From contig WKLE02000076.1 in the NCBI GenBank assembly GCA_014885115.2, positions 1-13,259 on the forward strand: 13,259 nt of DNA, read 5' to 3'. Shown in pieces: positions 1 to 7,328 of this stretch. Position 1 is the stretch's first letter. The number at the start of each line of letters is the position of its first letter. The notes under the pieces were generated by a model that saw only the letters and a program-made list of their open reading frames with translations, was not told where the DNA came from and did not search any database. The stretch comes from Asterionellopsis glacialis. Taxonomy: Eukaryota; Bacillariophyta; Plagiogrammaphyceae; Rhaphoneidales; Asterionellopsidaceae. Both the position numbers and the translations under genes were made by a program.

Positions 1-630
1 TTCAGAAGGGTGCTGTCCAGTTTCTGATTGGTTGAAAATTTCCTCAATTGAGGGAAAACGGCCGGTAGAGTAGACACTAGGTATGTAAAAGGTACTTAGT
101 AGCATCAATTAACTACAATGAAATTTCAAAAAGCTTTTTGAAATGCCTTCCATATCCAAATTTTGTTTTTGGCCTTGAAGGGAGACAAAGATACCAGTCG
201 CAGTATCTAGGTATCTTGTCCTTACTACCTGTACCCAGTAGCATACCAGGTAGCAGTAGACCCTGTTCTAATAATAATACACGACTGGTACCTTGAAGGT
301 AGTCCAACCGCCCGTGTGTACCAGCATTAGCTGTAACTGGAACAATTACCAGGTACTGGTACTGTACCAGTTTTCTTAGTTTTCTTAGTGGAAAATAATA
401 ACATATTATGTTGAAGTATTGGAATGAGGACATTATCAAAGTAAAATGACCCATGAAGTTGTCATGACCGAAGCGACTTTTTAGTGAGTTACTCCATACA
501 AAATGTACCATGTACAAGGTACAGTAATATTGTACCATATCAGGTACATCTTTCTAGAGACACACAGAAATAATGGTTCAAAGAACTGTTCGAAGTATTT
601 TCGCATAAATTCCAATAATTGAGACTAATC
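1..630 (+). promoter_or_regulatory. Upstream region of the kringle gene, dense in GGTAC/GTACC motifs
   Basis: No convincing gene lies here. Eleven GGTAC or GTACC sites occur between 91 and 547 (91, 231, 287, 318, 352, 358, 364, 505, 518, 532, 543), several inside the longer word CTGGTAC/GTACCAG. Positions 356-370 form a perfect 7-bp inverted repeat around one base (CTGGTAC-T-GTACCAG). CCTCAATTGAGG at 42-53 is a 12-bp palindrome within a slightly longer imperfect one. A GATTGG (inverted CCAAT-like) word lies at 26-31. The region ends at the start codon of the secreted kringle protein, so a promoter role is inferred from position and motif density. A decayed repeat is the alternative. Confidence 0.4.
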
Positions 631-2492
631 ATGAAGTTTTCCACAGCGGCTTTGGTTGTTGCTCTCTTTCCATTTGTTTCAGCTCAAAGTCAGTGTCTAG
701 ACACTTACACTGTATCTGCTAGCGAATGCAGCTACACTGGTCTTGAAGATGGAATCCAAGGTCAATTAGATGCAAACGGTTGCTCCCACGACGCTCTAAC
801 CGAGCTCCAGCTCTCACTTGCCGTAAGTACCGAAGCTGAGGTCCAAGATGCTATCGCCAATGTATGCGCTTCTAGCTATATTGAATTCTCTTCCATTACA
901 GGTCATGGTGATATTTTCGATAAGGAATATTACGATGGTGGTACTTACTGGAATGAAGCTCGTGAATCAGTCACCGACGAGGGTATTGTAGAAGATCGCC
1001 TCAAGGTCCAACCGGGACAACGTATTCGCCAGATTTATGACGACTTGGCTCAAAAACAAGGTATCACATGGCCTGATAACCTTGACAACTTTGAAAACTG
1101 CGAGTACAACGCTGCTATGTGCTGCTTTGTTCAAGACCGCCAAGCTGGGGATAACAATGGTAATTGCGCGACCCCCTACGCTGAAAATTGTGTGGACGCC
1201 GACCCTGCTGACAACGTCGACATTTGCTACGTCGACATGCAGAGATCGCAAACAAGTAGTCGTACAACTGCTGGCTATGCTATCTTTGAGGGTGATACCG
1301 AGGACGACAGTCACTGTCATGGCATTGCCTGGGCTGATGATGCATCTGATAAAACTGCAAGATTCAAGGGTAACAACCTATTCTATGTTAGCATGTATGA
1401 CCATTTCTACCAACGTGGATATGTCAGAAATGTACCAGGAGCACCCATGTGCGGTTGTGTTGAAAAGGTAGGTTTTGAAACTGCTTCTGGTGAGGCTTGA
1501 TTGTCTTCTCTTTATCTTTGTGCACCTAACAAAGTCAATGTTTCCTTACATATTCTTTCGACTAGATGCCAGTGGTAACCCGTGCGGACTGCACTCAAAT
1601 CGATACGACTGAAGCTGCCACCTTTACCTACTCTGCTAGGAACGGCCTTTCTGTTACTATTGAAGAACTCAATATTGATTTTAATAGTTGCCAGGGTGCT
1701 GATAACAACAACAACGATCTTGAGGCATACTATAGACAACTTGTGATTGACAACAAGATCACTCAAGATAAAAAAGACGTATTTGACGAAACAGTTGTTG
1801 GAAAGACTTATTGTCGCGAAGCCATTGATTCATTCCTTGATGGACAAGGCGTAATGGCCAAACCAGAATGTAAGTACGGCTACCCCCAAGAATGCGGTTG
1901 TGCAGAGGTTGACCAATCCGACTACCGTGGAAACATCAGTACGACAGCAACAGGCTTAGAGTGTCAACGTTGGGATTCACAAACACCCCATGCTCACTCT
2001 CGTACTCGTAGAAACTACCCCGATTCTGGGCTTGTTGAAAATTATTGCCGTAATCCTGATGGTGAACCTGGAGCCTGGTGTTACACTACCGACCCTAATG
2101 TTCGCTGGCAGCTCTGTGACGTGCCAGTTTGTGGTATCGAGCCCACAGAATCGCCAACAAGTGCACCAACGTATACCAACCCCACCTGTAAAGCTGACCC
2201 TGCCACATGTGGATGCGATGATGTAAGACAAAAAGACTACCGTGGAAGAGTTAGTACCACCAAGTCCGGAAAAACATGCATGCGCTGGGATGTGCAAAAT
2301 CCTCACAGTCACACTCGAACTGTTGCCAACTATCCCAATGCTGGGCTTGATGAAAATTATTGCCGAAATCCTGATAATGAGCCTGGTGGAGCCTGGTGTT
2401 ACACTACTGATCCTGCAACACGTTGGGAATATTGTGATGTTGAATCTTGCCCCTTGGGACCTAGTCCTACCCGTGCTTTACGGGGGAAATAA
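631..2492 (+). CDS. Secreted Cys-rich protein with two C-terminal kringle domains (2 exons)
   Basis: Exons are 631-1467 and 1566-2492; the 98-nt intron (GTAGGT...ACTAG) is in phase 0, giving 587 residues. The ATG at 631 is preferred because the open frame only extends upstream to a non-ATG codon and this ATG starts a clear signal peptide (MKFSTAALVVALFPFVSA, cleavage likely before QS). Residues about 19-388 form a Cys-rich region with a CC-F-x-x-DRQ...DNNGNC stretch, an HCHG motif, and CGCVEK joined across the intron to MPVVTRADC. I recall such sequences from diatoms but could not check. Two kringles follow (residues about 389-468 and 494-574), each with the YRG, NYCRNPD, AWCYTTDP and CD-V-x-x-C signatures, separated by a Ser/Thr/Pro linker (TESPTSAPT). 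Kringles bind proteins or lysine-like ligands. No protease domain is present, so an extracellular binding or wall-associated role is inferred. An AATAAA overlaps the stop codon. Confidence 0.9.
1893..2450 (+). repeat. Intragenic duplication of the kringle module
   Basis: Module 1 spans 1893-2132 (80 codons) and module 2 spans 2208-2450 (81 codons). The copies are still alike at DNA level: 2028-2071 and 2343-2386 match at about 39 of 44 bases by eye, and AGCCTGGTGTTACACTAC is shared just downstream. The second copy has one extra Gly codon before AWCYT. Cys spacing is otherwise conserved. This indicates tandem duplication of one module inside exon 2, or conversion between copies. Confidence 0.85.
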
Positions 2493-2710
2493 ACATTATT
2501 AAGGAGTAATGGGACCCAATTGAATTGTTCGGGCGCTACCTTATTCTTGTCCAAGCTATTATACGCAACTTTGTCAACTAAAACATTAATACCTAAACTT
2601 TCAACCACAATCTTGGCTCTCTAATGCATACGTTCTGAACCCGGTGTTACTACATAACTACTGATATACAAAAGACCATTTTTGGAGGATGGATTCTCAA
2701 TACGCACCCA

Positions 2711-3783
2711 CTAACCCCTTTCAGGAAACTTGAGTGCATGTCGACGTTCGGTGTATTCAACACTTTCCACTTGTAACCCTGTATTCAAATCTATTTCACC
2801 TGAGTCATTCCAAGTATGGCATACATCACATGGACCAAATGTACCCAAGTCTGCTTCGGATATTGGAGCAACATTGACCTTTTGTGCTTCTCCTATAATT
2901 TTGCTTGCAACAAAATTATGTCCATCCTGACTAAGCATAGTGCCCTCTTCATTGTACAAGTATACTGTCTCCAGTAGACTTCTTTCAATATTCTTTTCAT
3001 TTCCCAAGGTAATTGGTATAGCGTTGTACTGTTGAACCAACTGTTCGATGGTATCTTTTTTTGAATTCCGATAGTAGAAAACTCTGCCTAGACCTTCTCT
3101 CCTTTGTTTATTTATTTCCATTCGTTGAATTACATCTTTGAATCGATCCTTACTGAATTTATCGGGACCTTTATGCATATGTTTTACACCAAATTGATGC
3201 CGAAACAGCTCATTGGACCATTGTGCATTCTTCTGGGGTGTATAGACTACCTTGCTAGGTTGGAATCGATCCAAGACCATAAGCTGTGCTGTTGGGAATC
3301 GCTCATACAGTGTTTGTGCCAATTTTAAATCATCAGCAGGTTTTCCATTAAAGTCCAATATAATCAAATCAAATATTTCATCACCTACTAAACTTTGCAG
3401 ACATGTCGATGCATAATTCGATCCTCGAGAAAAGTGTCCATAATTTTTGATACTATCACATATTTGATATGCAAACGAGGCTTCACGGTTACCGTGTTGA
3501 AATTTCATGGATCCGTACGTATCAACATTGCCGAAGACAGCACATCGTAGCGGAAGTTTTTGAACCAAGTGTCTTTCAACAGATCTCCCTTGCAAGGCAC
3601 GACGGAGACTGTTACTGCTGCTGCGTCTTTTAGATGTTGTCGCAACGGCGTTACAAACGGCACTGCCATCACTACTTTCGATTCTCCTTTCGGAGATGTT
3701 AGATATGAAAGAGCAAGTGCCACTACATCCCAAAAAATTAATATGAAAATGTTTTGGGGGATGTACTGAACTTCATCCTTCAT
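2711..3783 (-). CDS. Degenerate SGNH/GDSL-hydrolase-like protein, N-terminus in conflicting frames
   Basis: A long open frame covers 2711-3733 but has no ATG before its first conserved block. An ATG at 3783 in another frame opens a hydrophobic segment (NIFILIFWDVVALALSYL) suited to a membrane anchor or signal. The two frames need a short intron or a single indel to join. One workable intron is GTACAT...AGTAG near the start, which would remove the hydrophobic segment; no GT-AG pair I found keeps the hydrophobic segment convincingly. The main frame resembles SGNH hydrolases: VFGNVDTYGS in the block I position, a FDLIILDFNG strand, and LSQDGHNFVASKI near the C-terminus as the D/H block. The expected G-x-S-x-T-x-G reads G-N-V-D-T-Y-G, so the nucleophilic Ser is Val, and the His sits at D+2, not D+3. 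It may be an inactive family member or a pseudogene. Family assignment is tentative. Confidence 0.55.
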
Positions 3784-4467
3784 CGTCTTAAAAACAATTG
3801 GTTTTGATTATTCATTCAGTCACTGCTGAAGGTACACCGATTTTCCATTTTTTTTGTTTTTTGATAATCGTATTATTTATATTTTAGTCTATTATGTTCA
3901 TATTCTGTTCTACAAATAAATGAAGGGATAGCCGAGCGTTATCAATAAAGTAGAATTTGTTTTCTCTTATCACCGCGTAGAACTGCCAAATGATCGTTCA
4001 AGGTTGAACAGTGCCGTTGAGTGAACAAACTTTGAATTACAGAGAACTACTCTATACAGCACAGCAAAAATAAAAATCAAATGGCAGCAACCACAAATAA
4101 AAATAACATGTACTCTATTTATCTTATTTAAAAATGTTCTTAACTCAAAATTTGTCTCTACTCTAAGGTACTGTCTAGACTGTGTAGACCGTGTTTGGTT
4201 TTCTGTGAGGGTATTTGTATTTCAACTTTTTTGTTCGTGTTCGGCCGCTTATATAACAGAGACCCTATCGTTGTAAATCAAAATACCTCAATCCTCCTCT
4301 TATGTATCAGAGGAGAATCGTATAAATATTTCATAACACCATATATACGTCCTCTTTTTTCTGTTTTGGTGCTTGTTTACCAGATCCTTCATGAAAATCC
4401 TCTGACGATCAGTGGATCTATTCCAATCAACTTTGGAATAGCTCCTTCTTAAATAATAAGTGACTAA
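3784..4467. other. Intergenic region, no supported gene
   Basis: This AT-rich stretch separates the 5' end of the SGNH-like gene from the 3' end of the small gene at 4468-5033, both on the minus strand. The only open frame of note (4195-4452, +) lacks an ATG at its start and has no recognisable features. No tRNA, repeat array or strong hairpin was seen. It probably holds the promoter and 5' UTR of the SGNH-like gene and the 3' UTR of the next one. Confidence 0.5.
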
Positions 4468-5033
4468 TTACAAGGTGCTGGTGTTTTTGGTGGCAAGAAG
4501 ATGGAACATTTTATCAGTGGGAATGACACCCGAACCCTCTCCGTACTCTGAAAAAATTAATGAAATATCACTCTGTGACAAACGATTACTTGCACCAATG
4601 TTCTGGAGAAGTCGTTCTAGTCCTTCAGGGGCAATCGCCTTGGATTCGGTTGTAATTTTGTTGTTGTCTCCGACAGCCTTAATGGCAGCGCTTACAATTT
4701 CCTTGCGAAACCGAGATGGAATGCATTGACGATAACTACGAAAATATGAAGGAACAAAGGCGAATAAAAAAGAACAAGGACAACGTGTAAGAAAAGTGGA
4801 TGGTTGGATAGAAGAAATGAAACAAACAACAATGCTGCAAAAGACCAATGCATACAATTTGACACGACTGACAAGATAATACTCCGCGGCACTTACTGTA
4901 TTTGGCGATATTCCTCCAAAACCGTTTGTAATTTTTCAATCGAAGCAGCACACTGAGTCGATAAAGGTCTCGAGGAGCTCTTCAACATAAGAGTGGATGT
5001 CTTCATCATGGTAGTACTGGTCAAGTGAAACAT
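4468..5033 (-). CDS. Small protein with likely mitochondrial presequence and EF-hand-like C-terminus (2 exons)
   Basis: Exon 1 is 5033-4897 and exon 2 is 4735-4468, with a 161-nt intron (GTAAGT...TCGTAG). The phases agree, CA plus T making the junction codon, giving 134 residues. The N-terminus is rich in Met, Ser, Thr, Lys and Arg (MFHLTSTTMMKTSTLMLKSS then RPLSTQ), suggesting a mitochondrial targeting sequence. A predicted helix follows (SIEKLQTVLEEYRQI), then FRKEIVSAAIKAVG, GLERLLQNIGASNRLS, and ISLIFSEYGEGSGVIPTDKM. The last part has the helix-loop-helix rhythm of an EF hand (YGEGSG loop, hydrophobic I, acidic D), but the calcium-binding positions are incomplete, so calcium binding is doubtful. 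I do not recognise a named family. The gene model is strong and the function unknown. Confidence 0.75.
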
Positions 5034-5177
5034 TGTTGTTGCGTTGTAATGAAAACGGATATTTGTTGAGATGTCTGTCGGTTAAATTATGTCCTAGATG
5101 TGATCGTTATGAAAAAATTCTAGTTGAAGAAAGAATAATGTGTCGTCAATGAGACAGAGTGTGCTTCACAACTTCCG

Positions 5178-5196
5178 AAAATGTGAGAGACATTTT
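5178..5196 (+). other. Hairpin, 7-bp stem
   Basis: AAAATGT (5178-5184) pairs with ACATTTT (5190-5196) around a GAGAG loop. It ends on the first base of the first TAGTCGAC copy. This is seen directly; function unknown. Confidence 0.5.
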
Positions 5197-5217
5197 AGTC
5201 GACACGTCGGTGTTTCT

Positions 5218-5298
5218 TGACGTCAGGGTACCCAGGTAGATGTTTTCAGTAGAGTCTACGATGCTTTGTACCAGACCTGGACGTCATCAGCCACGTCA
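5218..5298. promoter_or_regulatory. Cluster of CRE / ACGTCA sites (putative bZIP-binding)
   Basis: TGACGTCA, the full palindromic cAMP-response element, is at 5218-5225; ACGTCA half-sites follow at 5281-5286 and 5293-5298. In Phaeodactylum tricornutum, TGACGT/ACGTCA/TGACGC elements mediate the CO2/cAMP response of the PtCA1 promoter through bZIP factors. The cluster lies about 185-265 bp upstream of the start codon at 5033 (minus strand), a plausible promoter distance. The two outer ACGTC words also sit in the arms of an imperfect inverted repeat. Regulatory function is inferred. Confidence 0.45.
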
Positions 5299-5384
5299 AG
5301 AGTTCTCAGAATGTGGGCGGAGTAGAAAGAATTCTAGTTTCGTACGACATCACTATCAAACAGAAAGTACTGAAACATTTACGC

Positions 5385-5435
5385 ACGACTGGATGGAGTA
5401 GCAGCATCAGATGGTGATACTCCCCAGTCGTTTTT
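5385..5435 (+). other. Strong hairpin followed by a T-run
   Basis: ACGACTGG (5385-5392) pairs with CCAGTCGT (5424-5431), and after a 2-base bulge GGAGTA (5395-5400) pairs with TACTCC (5418-5423): 14 bp in all, around a 17-base loop. A run of five T (5431-5435) follows. On the plus strand this resembles the end of a Pol III transcript or a structured noncoding RNA. No known RNA family was recognised. Confidence 0.5.
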
Positions 5436-6236
5436 GTGTAGGTCGTCGTCTTACGAGCACCTGGTAGAAGTTGGTACTGCGTTTGTACATTTTTTTTACT
5501 TCAAGGGTGAGAAAGACTAAAAATTGAATTCAACTGAAAACTTATATAGAACTTTTGTCTCATCAAACCTAAACTTCATAGTTACCACACGAAGGAGTCT
5601 GTCCTCATTTCCAGAAGTGAGTAGACAGAACAAATCGCCAAAAGCATATGGTCCAATTTTTTGATTGGTTCCCCTGATAGTCGACATCACGCACCTCTCA
5701 TTTTTTATACTCCGTAACTTTTTGGGGACAAGGCGGTTCCTCTCTACGGTTAGACTAGTCGACTATTGGCTGAATTATTTGGGGGGCCGTTGGAAGTTGG
5801 AATGAATCCGAGGAGATTCCCTTTTTGCCGTAGGACCTACGTAAAAGTTAGTTTGTAAGATAATTCTGTCTGTATGATGGCCGCCAGCGAGAAACATAAG
5901 TGACTGGCGAGATTCTCATTGCAGACATCTTTGGACATGTTCACCACAAAACAATCTGTGAAACAAAATCATTGAATAACTTACATTACTTCAATCAACT
6001 CACCGAACAAATCGATAGTAGTAAGACAGCAAGCAAAATCATATTAAAAGAGTCTAAATTGGCAGCACAGGATCAAAACCAAAACGATTCTGAACAACAC
6101 TACTGTCTTCTTTTTTTGGCTCAAGTTAGCCCGTGACTAACCAGGAACACATACTCGTATCTGGGTTGGTTTTGTTTATTATTTCTCTATTCCTGATGAT
6201 TTTTTTGAGCTTTTAGAGTGTCTGGAATATACATTC

Positions 6237-6989
6237 ATGTGCTATGAAAGTGTAGGGCATCATACTTGCTTGTCGATGATAAACACCGTGAACAAGTTTA
6301 TGATTACAAACTCCTCCAGCAAAAAAACAATGACGACAACGAAGATTTCATCAAATAAATTTATGGCGTGTTGGCTTCGCCGAAGTCTTGCCTATGGCAT
6401 CGCAGTTCTTTTGTTTTTGTATGCGAGGAAAAGCAATACAGTCTGTTTTCAACCTACCGTAAATCAAGCCAGCGGTCTTGACGATTCATCTCATCGTATT
6501 GGGCAAGAAATAGCATTTGTTTCGGAAGAGTCTTCTTGGCTTTTACTTCAAAAGTCCATTCCAACAACTACTCAGACTACCGGTATCAATGAATTGGATT
6601 GGAAGAATCTTCTAATAAAACCATTGGTATATGAAGTGGGTGGGATAATCATTTTTCATTTTTTAGGTGTGCCCTTCGTGGCACATACGCAACGCTTTTT
6701 ACAGTATACATCGAGAATACAAACTTTAGGTACAAGGAGTAATACTGTTGTGAAAGGTGCTATGCAAGCCAAGGTTGTATGGAAAGCTACGCAAAGAATT
6801 TCAAGTAAAAGTGCAGGAACGTCATCCACAACATCTCTCCTAAAGCAACTTCAAAAGACTATCACCAAACTTTTCAAAAAACGTTCAAGATTATCTGTAG
6901 CATCTGAATTTGGCAATTTTGTTGGATTGGAAGATGATGAAGATGAAGAAATTTCTTCTGTAATTCCTGCTACTGTTGCTTCTCATTGA
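6237..6989 (+). CDS. Predicted membrane protein of unknown family
   Basis: A single open frame encodes up to 250 residues. In-frame Met codons at residues 1, 14, 22, 32 and 43 leave the start open; residue 43 would place a signal-like segment directly at the N-terminus (MACWLRRSLAYGIAVLLFLY), and residue 70-72 CFQ loosely recalls the Phe that follows the cleavage site in diatom plastid presequences. A second hydrophobic segment (about residues 129-148, LVYEVGGIIIFHFLGVPFV) should span a membrane. The following region is basic and rich in Lys, Arg, Ser and Thr, then an acidic run (EDDEDEE, residues 232-238) precedes the C-terminus. No family is recognised. The hydrophobic and charge patterning supports a real protein. 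It is intronless, unlike most neighbours. Confidence 0.65.
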   Translation: MCYESVGHHTCLSMINTVNKFMITNSSSKKTMTTTKISSNKFMACWLRRSLAYGIAVLLFLYARKSNTVCFQPTVNQASGLDDSSHRIGQEIAFVSEESSWLLLQKSIPTTTQTTGINELDWKNLLIKPLVYEVGGIIIFHFLGVPFVAHTQRFLQYTSRIQTLGTRSNTVVKGAMQAKVVWKATQRISSKSAGTSSTTSLLKQLQKTITKLFKKRSRLSVASEFGNFVGLEDDEDEEISSVIPATVASH

Positions 6990-7250
6990 TGACAGAAATC
7001 GATGATGAGGAATGCCCCAAATAACGTTTGAAATCGGCAATATCATATCTCACACCCAAACATGATTGTTTAAATCATCACACCCGAAGGAATATTAATT
7101 TTTCAATTGCAAATTAATCATCCTTTGTAACAAAACTGTATAATAATTATTATAGAAAATTAATATTACTATTCTTCATATATTATCTCTTACGATATCA
7201 ATTTATGTTCGTTTTAATGTATATCCTATTGAATATGTTACCGCAACTCC

Positions 7251-7292
<42 letters not shown>

Positions 7293-7328
7293 CACTTACA
7301 GTACCCACATGCAGATTATATAGAACTC
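6990..7328. other. Convergent 3' region, AT-rich with palindromes
   Basis: This lies between the stop codons of the membrane-protein gene (+) and clpP (-), so it holds two facing 3' UTRs. TATAATAATTATTATA at 7139-7154 is a perfect 16-bp palindrome. An imperfect palindrome centred on CAATTG lies near 7095-7119. No gene was seen. Confidence 0.5.
7255..7288 (+). repeat. (CT)17 microsatellite
   Basis: Seventeen uninterrupted CT units, starting 40 nt beyond the clpP stop codon in clpP orientation. In the clpP transcript it would read as (AG)17 in the 3' UTR, if the UTR reaches that far. Confidence 0.97.

Larger units (their letters stand above)
5034..6236. promoter_or_regulatory. 1.2-kb gene-poor interval between divergent genes, with regulatory motifs and hairpins
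   Basis: The interval lies between the starts of the minus-strand gene ending at 5033 and the plus-strand gene at 6237, so it should contain both promoters. It holds TGACGTCA at 5218-5225, ACGTCA at 5281-5286 and 5293-5298, TAGTCGAC at 5196-5203, 5678-5685 and 5756-5763, inverted CCAAT words near 5664 and 5764, and hairpins described separately. An open frame at 5900-6136 (+) begins with GTG, has no ATG start, and its translation looks low-complexity, so it is not called. The size is large for such a compact neighbourhood, and an unrecognised noncoding gene is possible. Confidence 0.45.

Noticed and set aside
113..538. Minus-strand open frame of 141 codons upstream of the kringle gene
   Set aside because: It coincides with the GGTAC-rich repeat-like region. 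Its translation shows repeated motif-driven residues and no domain-like pattern, and it lies where the promoter is expected.
967..1471. Open frames on both strands inside the kringle gene's first exon
   Set aside because: These are out-of-frame shadows of a well-supported coding exon with signal peptide and conserved Cys pattern.
1512..1766. Minus-strand frame opposite the intron and second exon of the kringle gene
   Set aside because: It is antisense to confirmed coding sequence and has no motif.
4195..4452. Plus-strand open frame in AT-rich intergenic DNA
   Set aside because: It begins with a non-ATG codon, and its hydrophobic content is explained by T-rich sequence.
4736..4951. Minus-strand frames with many Phe, Leu and Ile residues
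   Set aside because: They read through the T-rich intron of the two-exon gene at 4468-5033.
5900..6136. Plus-strand frame of 78 codons, considered as an upstream exon of the 6237 gene
   Set aside because: It starts with GTG. The GTTAGC...TTTTAG pair that could join it to the next gene leads to a stop in the wrong frame.
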